Position numbers and translations under genes: made by a program. Shown one piece after another: positions 14,972 to 24,674 of a stretch of 64,000 bases of DNA. The stretch is taken from assembly GCF_052064335.1 (NCBI RefSeq), contig NZ_JBQHVU010000006.1, positions 62,001 through 126,000 on the forward strand, written 5' to 3'. Within the stretch, counting starts at the first letter, position 1. Each line of letters begins with the position of its first letter. Source of the stretch: Weimeria sp002480925. Lineage in GTDB: Bacteria; Bacillota; Clostridia; Lachnospirales; Lachnospiraceae. The notes below the pieces were generated by a model. It saw only the letters and a list, made by a program, of their open reading frames with translations, searched no databases and was not told the DNA's origin.

Positions 14972-15047
14972 GGTTAGGGGTTAGGGATAAATCCAAACTA
15001 AGTCCTGAACCCTACTCCCTATACCCTGAGCTCTCATACCTGTGCTA

Positions 15048-15923
15048 TTAAATCTCTGAACTGATAATACTTTTCACTTCATCTACAGGCAGATCTATTC
15101 CAGCAGCTATCTGATCAAACGAAAGTCCCTGAAGGTACAGTCTTCTTACACTAGCTTCTTTTGTCTTTAGCTCTGCCTCACTAGAGGCCTTACCCCATGC
15201 TTCATTCCAAGCCTCATTCCATACTTCCTTACGCATATCTTCGATTACCTTACACATAGTTCTCACTCCCTTCGTGTCTTCCTTGAAATATCTCACTCGG
15301 TCTGCCAGTACGGTATAGTTCATATCACCGGGATCCTCACAGAAGAAATCATGGATCAGTTTCCCAAGCTCTGTTCCGTCATCCCTTATCTCACAATTAA
15401 CATATACGATATGCTCTCCATCTCCAAATGGTTTCCCTGAATCTCTGATGATCCTTTCAATCCTGTATATCTGCTGATCATCTCCGAGCACATCATTTTC
15501 AGTGATAAAAATCACATAGGTCTCCGGGAGCATGGTAAAATCCTCGCTTGGCTTTAGGCTGTGAGAATCAAGTATACTGGAATGATAGCGGGCTCTCTTG
15601 GGATCTGCTCCACTGTCCGAGCGCTGGATTTCTACATTCATCTGTGTGCCGTCATCCTCAACCGCCAGCACATCCAGATAGAGGTCCCTGCCAACAAGGT
15701 TCTTGAAATTCCGCTGTGTACGCACCTGCTTTACAAAAACCTGTCTGCCAAGGATGATGCGAAGCAGCAGCTCCGTCACTGGTATGTTGTCATCGAAGCA
15801 GACATTCATGAAATCGTCATCTATCAGGCGAAATCCCCTGATCCGCTCCAGATCCTTCTGATGCTCGCGCTCCAGGCGCTCCCTGTCCCTTTCTGCTACA
15901 GGCAAAGTTTCTTTCTCGTTCAT
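15048..15923 (-). CDS. PD-(D/E)XK nuclease family transposase (Rpn/YhgA-like)
   Basis: A 291-residue protein started at the ATG at 15923, which has AAGGAGAATT upstream. The nuclease core reads FRLIDDDFMNVCFDDNIPVTELLLRIIL, then GRDLYLDVLAVEDDGTQMNVEIQRSD (Asp and Glu-x-Gln of the PD-(D/E)XK fold) and RARYHSSILDSHSL, as in the Rpn/putative transposase family. The tail has repeated NEAW units, charged helices and a short HTH-like segment GLSFDQIAAGIDLPVDEV. Members promote RecA-independent recombination in E. coli; the role here is inferred. Two extra copies of the tail follow it. Confidence 0.8.
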   Translation of the reverse strand: MNEKETLPVAERDRERLEREHQKDLERIRGFRLIDDDFMNVCFDDNIPVTELLLRIILGRQVFVKQVRTQRNFKNLVGRDLYLDVLAVEDDGTQMNVEIQRSDSGADPKRARYHSSILDSHSLKPSEDFTMLPETYVIFITENDVLGDDQQIYRIERIIRDSGKPFGDGEHIVYVNCEIRDDGTELGKLIHDFFCEDPGDMNYTVLADRVRYFKEDTKGVRTMCKVIEDMRKEVWNEAWNEAWGKASSEAELKTKEASVRRLYLQGLSFDQIAAGIDLPVDEVKSIISSEI

Positions 15924-16156
15924 AATTCTCCTTTCCTTGCACATATGGCGACAAAAGGAGTATACCTGTGGCGTCTGCGCTTCTGTTTATCATACTCTCC
16001 TCTGTCTCCTGTAAATTGTTACTGATAATATTTTATCATGGATCTGATGGATTTGCAAGCTTTTTTCGAACATATGAACAGGTGTGAGGTCAGAGGGACC
16101 AGAGGCTAGGGCTTAGGGGTTAGTGAAGTGGTAAACTTATTTTAGACATGGAGGGG

Positions 16157-16437
16157 GTAATTTTTGGACACGGATCTTATATAATAAAGACAGAGAAGAT
16201 CCATTTCATGGTTATCTATGGCTGAATGCCAAGATACATCTTGATACCGGCATACTCACTCAACTACCTGACTCCTAAGCAATACAGGGAAGTTCATGCC
16301 GTCTAACTTGCCCATGAATCCATCCCTGTCGATACAGAGCGACCGGCAATGCATAGCGTAATGCCCAATGCATCATCTAAGAAGTCCACATCACTGAAAG
16401 GAGAGACAAAAAAACATAAATTTGTGTCCAAAATTTG
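16157..16437 (+). mobile_element. IS3-family remnant with inverted repeats
   Basis: Bounded by GTAATTTTTGGACAC (16157-16171) and its near-complement GTGTCCAAAATTTG (16424-16437). Inside, the frame AYSLNYLTPKQYREVHAV-stop (about 16250-16306) is the last part of an IS3-type OrfB. The outer text GGTAAACTTATTTTAGACATGG resembles the end of the intact IS3 copy at 27858. The rest of the element is deleted. Confidence 0.55.
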
Positions 16438-16484
16438 TTGACTACTGCAGATTGCGATGGCCAGGTACTTTCCATCTCCGGGGG

Positions 16485-16535
16485 ATGGGTCAGTTTTAAT
16501 TATAAATCACCAGGGGGTCAGGTCCATTTCTCATC
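16485..16535. repeat. GGGTCAGTTTT insertion-element end fragment
   Basis: GGGTCAGTTTTAATTATAAATCACC resembles one half of the palindrome at 22370-22413 and the ends of some IS elements; no transposase is attached. Confidence 0.3.
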
Positions 16536-16629
16536 TTCCGAAATATCAAATGAAAGATAAAAAGGTGACAGACGTAAGTAATGCCTTACGTCTGTCACCT
16601 TTAATTCTGCGCCTTTATCCCTGCGACTT

Positions 16630-19600
16630 TTACTTCGTCTTTGCTGTAACCTTCATAGTCTTCTTCGACCCGTTCTTAAAGGTTACCGTGACCTTGATTG
16701 TGGTCTTTCCCTTCTTCAGCAGTCGCACATTTCCCTTCTTGGAGACTCTGGCGATCTTGCTGTTTCCTACGCTGTAGGTGATTTTCGCTACAGACTCATT
16801 TTTCTTAAGCTTAATCCTCTTTGTCGATCCCTTCTTTACCGAAAGTGTCTTCGAGGTCGTCTTTACCTCTGCCCTTATCTGACGGTCTATCGCTTTTGAC
16901 TCTTTAGCATCAACGAGCTCATAGTCGCCTGCGCCAACGTATAACCTGCCTCCTGTCAGATCCTCAGTAGCGAGTGCGCTGTGTGAGACCATGACATAGC
17001 TGCCGGAGCCTTTGCGCGCGTACATATATAGGGTCTTCTGATCCAGATCGTCTGAATCCAGGCTGACACTGGCTGTGCCGTCTGCTGTCTGCGCCTGTAC
17101 GGTGATAGTGGTTTCCGCTGCTTCTGTAAGCTTACTTACAGCGTCTATTGATGAAGCGTCAAGTGTTATCTGTGCCTTGCCCTTGGTATCTGTGATCGGG
17201 GTCTCGATTATTACCTCCACCCGGCTCACCTGACGGCCATCCTCACTCGTAGTCTGTGCCGATACTGTATTTCCTGCCTGTGTCGTCACTGTCTGTATCT
17301 TAACCTGAGATCCACTATCCGTTACTGCGACAGTAGTAACGATGGTTCCCGGGTTCGATTTCGCGGTCTCGATGTCCCGCTTCTGAGCAGCCGACGGATC
17401 AAGAGTCGTGGTGCCATGATCTATTGTAGCGGCTGGGGGCTGGGTGGTGCCTGTGTTACCGCCGGTTGTGCTTCCTGTATTTCCTCCGGTGGTTCCGGTG
17501 CTGCCAGTATTGCCGCTTGTCGTGCTTCCTGTGTTTTCTCCGGTGGTGGTTCCGGTACTGCCGGTATTGCCGCCTGTCGTGCTTCCTGTATTTCCTCCGG
17601 TGGTGGTTCCGGTGCTTCCGGTATTGCCGCCTGTCGTGCTTCCTGTGTTTCCTCCGGTGGTGGTTCCGGTGCTTCCGGTGTTACCGCCTGTCGTGCTTCC
17701 GGTAGTTCCTCCGGTGGTGGTTCCGGTGCTTCCGGTGTTACCGCCTGTCGTGCTTCCGGTAGTTCCTCCGGTGGTGGTTCCGGTGCTGCCGGTGTTACCG
17801 CCTGTCGTGCTTCCTGTATTTCCTCCGGTGGTGGTTCCGGTGCTTCCGGTATTACCGCCAGTGGTGCCTCCGGTTGTACTTCCGCCGGTTGATGCCTTTG
17901 GGTTTACGGTGATTTTTGCCGGAACTACTTTGATATCATAGTTCGATGCTGCGTGTGCATCTACCGTGGCGCTCAGGTCATAGGTTCCCGGCGTATCTGT
18001 CTTAGCATCGCTACTGATTTTTACCAGTTTTTCGACAGTATCTTTTCCGACAAGTTTATCGCTCAGCGTCCATGTATATGCCGGAAGCTTATCTGACTGT
18101 GTGATAGTGATGTCTTTCAATGTGATGGTGATCGGCTTCTTTTTTACCGTCACTGTCACTGAGACATCTGTGAGCTTCTGGTACTTCGCGGTGTCTGTCG
18201 GGATAAATGCAGCTGTTGCTTTATTCTTGTGTGTGCCGGCGCTTAGGATCTCATCAGATGTCGGTGTAGTGAGTTTCCAGATACCGTCTACCATCGTCTC
18301 GACCGGAGTCTCGCTTACTATCGAGACCGATCCTCCTGTCAGCGCGCCGGTACTGAGCTTCTCTCCGTATGTCAGTGTAAGCGATGGAGCAGCAGTCGCG
18401 CGAACGGAGTATTTCGATATCGTAAGCTTTCCTGAAGTATTTCCTGCTGTCACGGTATAGTATTTACTGGAGTTCGAGGAGAGAGTAATTTTACCGTCAG
18501 TCTCCTCTTTCGATGAATCTTTAACAGAAGACTGCAGTGTCACTCCAAGATCCGCCCTGTCATCGCCTGCCACTATTCCGTCACAGGTCCAGGCTTCGGA
18601 GATCGCCTTGCTTATGTCATCACCCACATGGAGCGAGACATCATTTATCTGGATGGTCACCGTTTTTTTACTATATGACAAGTCCACATCGCAGGTAAGA
18701 GGCGCATATTGTACTGTCGTATCATCTGGAACGAAGGTAAGAGAGACCTTAGGATTAGCTGTGATGAAGGCCTTGTTTACCACTGTACCGGTGATATCCC
18801 CTGTAAACTTCCAGGTACCGGACACTGTGTTCTCTGTCGTCCCTGAACCGGCTTCTTCAGAAGAATTATCGTAAGTGAAAGTCACTAAGCCTCCAGAAAT
18901 ATTATCGCTAGAGAGTGTCCCGCCGTAGGTAAGACCTGTGATCTCGGGGGCCTTTTTTACCGTAAGCGTTTTAGGCTCTGCGTTCTGCACTGTAACTGTC
19001 AGCTCCCCTGTCGCTGTATCGTATGTGTCGGTATCTTTCGGGGTGAAGGTGAATGTAACTTTGTAGGACCCAGCCGATGCTGTATTCTCAGGTATCTGGA
19101 ACTTATACTCACCAGCCACCACTGTAGCGCCGTCTTTGGCTGTGACGTACTTCTTTAAGAATGCTTCATCGATTGTTGTGCCTGTAGAGACCGCTGGTAT
19201 CTTTGAGACAGAGATAGTTGGCTGCTTTTTTTCAATGATTACAGTATCGCTGTCGCAGGTTGGTCTTCCGTAGTTTGTCCAGATTGCTTTCGGCTTATGC
19301 TCTGTAGGAGCCGAGTCACTCAGAGACGGATCAAGCATTGTTCTATCACTGACATTAAAGTAACGGAGATACATCAGATGTCCGCCGCTGCTTTGTGCTG
19401 TCTCTATTTCCTCATCTGTGAGATCAGGATTGTTATTAGCCTGGCCGTTTATAACCGGATCATCCCAGGTCACATCGACGTTATACCACTTGCCACCGAG
19501 GCAAATCTGGTTCCACTCGTGGCCGCCACCGGTGATCGAGATGGTAGGCGCTCCCAATCCATTCATAAGCACAGAGAAGGCTGCCGCATATCCGGCGCAG

Positions 19601-20436
19601 ACTGTGTTGTTTCCTATAAGCGAGCTGGCTGAGCTCTGCTTGTCACTACTATTAGTGTCGTCCCAGGTGAGACGCCTGATCAGCTCGTTGTGGATGATTT
19701 TTTCCTGATCCAAGATATTGGTCTTCGATGAGGCTTTATCTATTAATACGTTCACAGTAGAAAGGAACTGCGCCTTTGCCGTGGCACGAGCAGAGCCTGT
19801 CTGGTATGCTGACATGATGTTAAGTAGAATTGATCCAGAAGTTATGTCCTGACCTTGTGTATATGATATCTGATATCCATTCCCCACGAAAAAGTACTGT
19901 GCTTCGGTCTCCATCCAGATCTTAGCGACTTCACCTGCGGCAGCTTTGCTGAGATCCGAAAAATCTGCTATGACCGTAGTGTATTCATTCGTAGAGTCAT
20001 CCATGATCTTATTGGCCTGCGCAGTAAGGGCATCATAGAGTGCCTGCTGGTTAGCGCTCATACCCTTATAGAAAGGATTAGCATCTCTACTTATCGAATA
20101 CTGGCTCCAGTCTGTAGTTTTTGCTGGCGAGCGTCTGATTCTCCTCGGGGCAGTGGTCGTCCGCGGAGTGTTTTCTTTTATGATCTGCGTGAGCTCCTCG
20201 TCGGTCAGCTCCCGGAAGGTCGGCTTCTCGTAGCCTGTAGGCTCTGTGATGTAGGAGTCAGCGGCCTGTGCCTCGCTTCCATCCGGGACATCTGCACTGT
20301 CATCAGATGCATTGATAGTCGCCTGATCTGTCGCATCGCTTTTGGTGCCTGATGCATAGGCGAGAGTCGGTGTGTATGAAATAGCTGTCACAGCCGCAAT
20401 CAGTACGGCCGCGATTCGTGTGAATCTGTTCTTCAT
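16630..20436 (-). CDS. secreted transglutaminase-like protein with Ig/MBG-type repeats
   Basis: A 1268-residue exported protein; start at 20436 with GGAGG 7 bases upstream. It has a signal peptide (NRFTRIAAVLIAAVTAISYT) and a transglutaminase-like domain with Cys in NTVCAGYAAAFS (near 277), His in GGGHEWNQI (near 308) and Asp in NVDVTWDDP (near 324). Several beta-sandwich MBG/Big-type modules follow, then a Thr/Gly/Ser/Asn linker of about 150 residues, another beta module, and a Lys-rich Big_2-like end (SVKKGSTKRIKLKKN, VSKKGNVRLLKKG). Such proteins cross-link or cleave peptides at the cell surface. No LPxTG anchor is visible; the basic end may bind the wall. Confidence 0.8.
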   Translation of the reverse strand: MKNRFTRIAAVLIAAVTAISYTPTLAYASGTKSDATDQATINASDDSADVPDGSEAQAADSYITEPTGYEKPTFRELTDEELTQIIKENTPRTTTAPRRIRRSPAKTTDWSQYSISRDANPFYKGMSANQQALYDALTAQANKIMDDSTNEYTTVIADFSDLSKAAAGEVAKIWMETEAQYFFVGNGYQISYTQGQDITSGSILLNIMSAYQTGSARATAKAQFLSTVNVLIDKASSKTNILDQEKIIHNELIRRLTWDDTNSSDKQSSASSLIGNNTVCAGYAAAFSVLMNGLGAPTISITGGGHEWNQICLGGKWYNVDVTWDDPVINGQANNNPDLTDEEIETAQSSGGHLMYLRYFNVSDRTMLDPSLSDSAPTEHKPKAIWTNYGRPTCDSDTVIIEKKQPTISVSKIPAVSTGTTIDEAFLKKYVTAKDGATVVAGEYKFQIPENTASAGSYKVTFTFTPKDTDTYDTATGELTVTVQNAEPKTLTVKKAPEITGLTYGGTLSSDNISGGLVTFTYDNSSEEAGSGTTENTVSGTWKFTGDITGTVVNKAFITANPKVSLTFVPDDTTVQYAPLTCDVDLSYSKKTVTIQINDVSLHVGDDISKAISEAWTCDGIVAGDDRADLGVTLQSSVKDSSKEETDGKITLSSNSSKYYTVTAGNTSGKLTISKYSVRATAAPSLTLTYGEKLSTGALTGGSVSIVSETPVETMVDGIWKLTTPTSDEILSAGTHKNKATAAFIPTDTAKYQKLTDVSVTVTVKKKPITITLKDITITQSDKLPAYTWTLSDKLVGKDTVEKLVKISSDAKTDTPGTYDLSATVDAHAASNYDIKVVPAKITVNPKASTGGSTTGGTTGGNTGSTGTTTGGNTGSTTGGNTGSTGTTTGGTTGSTTGGNTGSTGTTTGGTTGSTTGGNTGSTGTTTGGNTGSTTGGNTGSTGTTTGGNTGSTTGGNTGSTGTTTGENTGSTTSGNTGSTGTTGGNTGSTTGGNTGTTQPPAATIDHGTTTLDPSAAQKRDIETAKSNPGTIVTTVAVTDSGSQVKIQTVTTQAGNTVSAQTTSEDGRQVSRVEVIIETPITDTKGKAQITLDASSIDAVSKLTEAAETTITVQAQTADGTASVSLDSDDLDQKTLYMYARKGSGSYVMVSHSALATEDLTGGRLYVGAGDYELVDAKESKAIDRQIRAEVKTTSKTLSVKKGSTKRIKLKKNESVAKITYSVGNSKIARVSKKGNVRLLKKGKTTIKVTVTFKNGSKKTMKVTAKTK
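17430..17900 (-). repeat. tandem repeats coding the TGGNTGSTGTTTGG linker
   Basis: About seven copies of a roughly 60-base unit (TTCCTCCGGTGGTGGTTCCG then GTGCTTCCGGTATTGCC) give a Thr/Gly/Asn/Ser-rich linker. The near-identity of copies suggests recent slippage, so the linker length is likely variable between strains. Confidence 0.8.
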
Positions 20437-20645
20437 AGGTACCTCCATATAGTTGCAGTTAACTCATATCACTGTTATTTTACTACACACCGGAGAGAAT
20501 TGCTACAGAATGTTTCTGGATGGAGGAGATGTGGATAATATACGTGAAAAGCTGCAAGGTCTCTGAAATATTAATCGGCAGATAGAAGCAGTACGAAACT
20601 TAATTAATGCTATGAGAAACTGATTCTCACATAACCAAATTATGC

Positions 20646-21131
20646 TTACTGAAGCACTATCCACTGCTCTCTCATAAAGTCATATAGATTGATATACCTG
20701 ACTTCAAAATGATCAGCAATTTCTCCAATACAAATCTTCCCCATCCTGGAGCCATTGTATGTCTGCGACTTTTCAAAAGTAACAACAGTTCCCGCCTCAT
20801 GTATTCCTGCTGCTACAATCCACGGATCAGCATGACCTGCCTGCGACTATTGTGCCATCGCACGGTCATTATAGTGACCACACGACTGTATATAATTCAT
20901 AATACGCGCATACTCAGCAATATAGCTCTGGCGATGTACAAGGCCCTTATTCTGCTGCTTCAACCATTCTGCAAGATTGTCTTTCTTTGCTTTTATAATC
21001 TCATCTGACACTACATCAAGCATAATGATATTGTCCTGTGCAAAAACACGCTCAAACCGTCGCCAGTACCCAGGTGCTATATCAAATGCATAGAACTTCC
21101 GGTACGCCTCCACAAATGAATTAGTATTCAT
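20646..21131 (-). pseudogene. DUF4411 (PIN-like) toxin gene interrupted by an amber codon
   Basis: A 161-codon frame that is open except for one TAG at 20847-20849. The first part (94 residues) reads NTNSFVEAYRKFYAFDIAPG with SDEIIKAKKDNLAEWL, the start of a DUF4411 PIN-like ribonuclease. After TAG the same frame continues HADPWIVAAGIHEAGTVVTF and KICIGEIADHFEVRYINLYDF, holding the third acidic catalytic region. It overlaps the ImmA/IrrE gene by 4 bases (ATGA). As it stands the product lacks part of the active site, so the toxin is probably dead. A sequencing error would be the other explanation. Confidence 0.75.
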
Positions 21132-22282
21132 CCTCCGATTGCAGAAATAAGTCTGGTGTATGTGCTTCCGTTAGTATTGGTCAGATGATAAGCATCCGTA
21201 TATAACGTCTCTCCACGCGATACGCTTGCATCCAGCGACTTGACAAACCTGTGATCCAGCCTGCTCTGCAGAGTGGTATAGTAGTTGCCTCCTGAACCAG
21301 TAGTTCTGCTGTCATTAATGCTTCTACCAAGCTGAGAATTAATTCTTTCGAAATCTGCTCTGTCCATTATCCCTGCATCGTATGCCCTTCTTGCAATAAC
21401 ATACTGGCTGCAATTAAATCGATCAGCAACAGATTTCACTCTCTGCGATAAACTGCCAGTATCTTCGTCCCAGATTATTCTGAACTTTGTCATAGGCACA
21501 AGCATTTCAGCAGCCACCTGATTACACAACTGTTCAGTCTGATTAACCCTATAGTTTGCATTATTCTCTGGTCGATTGTACAGGCTCTCACTTCCGAGCC
21601 AGATATGGCATATCTCATGAAGCAACGAAAACACCTTTGCATTTTTGGAATCAGTATTATTAATAAAAATAAGTGGCGCATACTCATTGATCAGCGTAAA
21701 AGCGCGAAACTCATTTATATTCAGCTTGCGATGAGTATTATTCCCTACAATTCCATTCATCATAACTATTATTCCAGCTACTGACATGGCACTTCTCAGC
21801 GTCTTAAAAGATTCATCAGCATTTCTGAAATCAAGCGACCATCCCTCCTTGAGATCCAGTGTGTGCAGAATATCATCATTAAGCTGTTCTGCCGTAACTT
21901 TCTGCCCTTCATACTTCCCTACATAATTATATGGATCATTTCCATTCCGTATATTATAATCAGCCATCCAGTCCTGAATGTCTGACATGGCATTAACAGT
22001 ATCGATCAGATCCCTGCTGGGATTCTCAAACGACGTACTGTTTATAGTCCTGAATTCAGCTATTTTATTATCTTCTACTGGCGGCTTATCAAGAAAGAAA
22101 TATCCGAACGGAATATGTATCTTTCTGCTCATATTCTCCACCTGTGAAAAAGTAGGCTTCTTCCGACCTGCAATCCAGTCGCTCAGCCTTTCGACAATTT
22201 CGTCAGGAGCCATCAATGACTGTGCCTGCTCCAGCACCCACTGAAGGACGGTATTATTCAGTTGTAAGTATAAGCTGGCCAT
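21128..22282 (-). CDS. ImmA/IrrE family metallopeptidase-type antitoxin
   Basis: A 384-residue protein, started at the second ATG (22282), 9 bases from AAGGAG; the ATG at 22288 is too close to it. The zinc motif is HEICH near residue 220 within FSLLHEICHIWLGSES. The N-terminus (VLQWVLEQAQSL, then PFGYFFLD) is the HTH-like lead seen in COG2856 antitoxins paired with DUF4411 toxins. It would normally cleave or bind to neutralise the partner. It is translationally coupled to the broken toxin gene downstream. Confidence 0.85.
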   Translation of the reverse strand: MASLYLQLNNTVLQWVLEQAQSLMAPDEIVERLSDWIAGRKKPTFSQVENMSRKIHIPFGYFFLDKPPVEDNKIAEFRTINSTSFENPSRDLIDTVNAMSDIQDWMADYNIRNGNDPYNYVGKYEGQKVTAEQLNDDILHTLDLKEGWSLDFRNADESFKTLRSAMSVAGIIVMMNGIVGNNTHRKLNINEFRAFTLINEYAPLIFINNTDSKNAKVFSLLHEICHIWLGSESLYNRPENNANYRVNQTEQLCNQVAAEMLVPMTKFRIIWDEDTGSLSQRVKSVADRFNCSQYVIARRAYDAGIMDRADFERINSQLGRSINDSRTTGSGGNYYTTLQSRLDHRFVKSLDASVSRGETLYTDAYHLTNTNGSTYTRLISAIGG

Positions 22283-22369
22283 GATCATCGTCTCCTTCAG
22301 TCTGTCATTTCATCTTGCGTTCCATCTGTATTATATAATGGTTATGACTGATTTTCAAGAAATAGCCGA

Positions 22370-22413
22370 GTCAGTTTTCAGCGTAAATATTCCGATTTAC
22401 GAGTAAAACTGAC
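22370..22413. repeat. 44-bp interrupted palindrome (IS-end or MITE-like)
   Basis: GTCAGTTTT-CAG-CGTAAAT-ATTCCG-ATTTACG-AGT-AAAACTGAC is symmetrical over its whole length except the 3-base bulges and the loop. A half copy sits near 16485. It could be a pair of joined IS ends. Confidence 0.5.
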
Positions 22414-22497
22414 CCACCTTTTGTATCCGTCAAATGAACAATCCCCAGGATAACCTATCTCCCAGGGGCTTTCTCTTTGCTCGAACATGGCGATACT

Positions 22498-22734
22498 TTA
22501 TTTGTAGTTCACGAAACCGATATTCTGCACCCCGTATCCTAGTGTATTGTTCAGATACTGGTCTATGCATTGAAGTGATACATCAAAATTCTTCTGCAGC
22601 TCCCCCGGTGACGAAGCACAGTCAAATCTGATCCTGTTCCGCAGGTCAATTTCCTCATTGGGATTTATCGTCAGTTCTCCGAATGAATCGACGAAGTCAT
22701 TGGCAAAAAGGTTTACCTCATTCTCAGTAGTATT
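22498..22734 (-). pseudogene. unrecognised gene fragment
   Basis: A 78-codon open frame without a start, reading NEVNLFANDFVDSFGELTIN, EEIDLRNRIRFDCASSPGEL and QKNFDVSLQCIDQYLNNTLG before TAA. Composition looks like real protein, but the frame is cut by TGA upstream and has no RBS. It lies directly behind the DUF234 ATPase. I do not recognise the family. Confidence 0.35.
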
Positions 22735-22744
22735 TCAGACGGGT

Positions 22745-24163
22745 TCATTCCGTGTATATGTCCTGTATGGATATATACCTGACATTGGCAGATGTGCTGA
22801 TCTCATCCTCTACCCAGTCAGTGATGCCGCCGAGTGAAAAGATGAGGTACTGCCTGACATCATATGGCTGCACCAGTCTGCCACGATTCAGAAGAGTCTC
22901 GTACTCTTCTTTCCCGAATGATGAATTTTTGAACTTGCATTCGCCAATAACAGCGAACTTTGCGGCTTCGTCAAGGCCTACCACATCTATATCCGCCGGA
23001 CACTTCTTCTCAGAGTCTGTGCCGCGCCATTTTCCGACTTTTGTAATGAATATATCTGAGGCTCCTGACAGGCTCTCCCTGAAGACGTATTCCTGGCATA
23101 TCTCTTCAAAAATCGGCCCCATATATTCGTGTATAAACGGTCTTACCATGGTCTGATAATATTTTTCTCCGGCAAATCTCTCAATCGCACCTATGCCGTG
23201 TGATACAAAGCGGAACCAGAACCTGAACATACCGTCATTCAGAACGTACTGCGTGAGTTTTTTATTCTTTTCATTGAGAATCGGTATATCCTTGCGGATG
23301 ATGCGTACAGCTTCGAGCTTCCGCAGTGCCTGCGAAGTCCTGGCGGTATCAAATCCGGTCTTCTCTGATATCTCATTTACATGGGTGCAGCCACCGCCGA
23401 CAGCATTTACAATCGCAAAATACAGTGACACATCACGAAACTCCTGCTGTAGCAGGTTCTTTGGTTCTTCGTAGAAATATCCGGATGTACTGAAAAATTC
23501 ATTTGTGATGTTCTCATCGAGTGACAGGGACGTATCAAACATTGAAAGGTACTTCGGTATGCCGCCGGTCACTCCGTACACTATGGCCTTTTCCTCAGGA
23601 GTATAATCAGGGACGAATCTGGCTGATGTCAGATAGTCAAGTGGCAGCAGATCGATCTGGCCGGTACGTCTTCCGAAAAGCGGGGACTTCTCCCCAAGAA
23701 CTTCTTCTTCCATGAACGTGATTGATGAACCGCATAATACGAGCATCATGTTCATATTTTTCCATTCGTGATCGATCTCACGCTGTAGAACGGAAGCCAG
23801 CTCAGGATGGTTGATGGCGATATATGGATATTCATCGATTATAAGGAGCAGCCGCCCATTCTGTGTGCGCTTCTTCTCCTCTGATGTGATATAGGTAAAC
23901 AGATTGCCATATGACCTGAAGCTTGGAGCCGATGCGTCAGGGCTGTAATGATGAAAAACTTCCTGGCTGAATTCTCTCAGGTTCTCATCATCCTTGCTTT
24001 CTATCCCGGTATAGAAGATGGTATCCTTGCCTTTGGCAAATTCATTGAGAAGCGTAGTTTTCCCGATTCTTCTCCTGCCATAGAGGATCATCATCTGGAA
24101 ATCCGTATGGTTGTACATCCTGTTCAGTGCGTCAAGTTCGTGTATTCGTCCGATAAAGCTCAT
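22745..24163 (-). CDS. archaeal-type ATPase with DUF234 domain
   Basis: A 472-residue P-loop ATPase of the ATPase_2 (STAND-like) group common as orphan genes in gut Firmicutes and archaea. Walker A is GRRRIGKTTLL near residue 30, Walker B LLLIIDEYPYI near 110, and GSSITFMEEEVLG with SPLFGRRTGQIDL follow. The C-terminal DUF234 region contains ADIDVVGLDEAAKFAVIGECKFK, with the Asp/Glu-x-Lys pattern of a PD-(D/E)XK nuclease fold. Function of the family is not firmly known; a nuclease or defence role is possible. No partner gene is adjacent. Confidence 0.85.
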   Translation of the reverse strand: MSFIGRIHELDALNRMYNHTDFQMMILYGRRRIGKTTLLNEFAKGKDTIFYTGIESKDDENLREFSQEVFHHYSPDASAPSFRSYGNLFTYITSEEKKRTQNGRLLLIIDEYPYIAINHPELASVLQREIDHEWKNMNMMLVLCGSSITFMEEEVLGEKSPLFGRRTGQIDLLPLDYLTSARFVPDYTPEEKAIVYGVTGGIPKYLSMFDTSLSLDENITNEFFSTSGYFYEEPKNLLQQEFRDVSLYFAIVNAVGGGCTHVNEISEKTGFDTARTSQALRKLEAVRIIRKDIPILNEKNKKLTQYVLNDGMFRFWFRFVSHGIGAIERFAGEKYYQTMVRPFIHEYMGPIFEEICQEYVFRESLSGASDIFITKVGKWRGTDSEKKCPADIDVVGLDEAAKFAVIGECKFKNSSFGKEEYETLLNRGRLVQPYDVRQYLIFSLGGITDWVEDEISTSANVRYISIQDIYTE

Positions 24164-24304
24164 TGCGGTCGCCTCTGTACTAATATATAGATTACTAATC
24201 TATATATTAGCGTGTATATTGGGCGATGTCAAGTTGATAAATGGATTCTTCTTTCAGCTTTTTGAAAAATACAAGCCGATTTTCTCATATGGCAGGCACT
24301 CTGA

Positions 24305-24583
24305 AAAGACTGCATAGAGGCAGAGAGAATCTGCAATTACAATAATGATCTGATAGTGGCTGCAATCACTGGGCTAGTGTCTGCATTCAAGCCTGTATTT
24401 GATATCGAAAGCCAGACCGTATCAGATAATCCGCTGGTTGCAATTATCAGCATGGCGGCTTGCTTTGCTTCACTTCTGGTATACCTGATCAAGGGTACAG
24501 CATACTCACTGTACTGGTCCGTGAATGATGAGGTACTTCTTCATGCAATGAAGCTGTTGGATATACGGAGTAAAGGTGTGTGA
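24305..24583 (+). pseudogene. C-terminal fragment of a membrane protein
   Basis: A 92-codon frame lacking a start: EAERICNYNNDLIVAAITGL, then two hydrophobic stretches (LVAIISMAACFASLLVYLI) and VNDEVLLHAMKLLDIRSKGV. It lies between the ATPase start and the ISL3 end. The 5' part seems deleted. Family not recognised. Confidence 0.35.
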
Positions 24584-24674
24584 TGCTGGCTTCGTACTCC
24601 TTGAAAAAAGGCTGTTACCGTCATATAATACAGACAAGGCCTCTGTTCCGAACAAATTAAAAACAAAAAGTGAG

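Noticed and set aside
17430..17900. Regular repeats that might suggest a CRISPR array
   Set aside because: Repeats are in frame, code a Thr/Gly/Asn linker of a secreted protein and have no distinct spacers.
17416..17941. Two long plus-strand frames (Cys/Ser/Gly-rich and Val/Pro-rich)
   Set aside because: They are antisense shadows of the linker repeats of the secreted protein and have no RBS.
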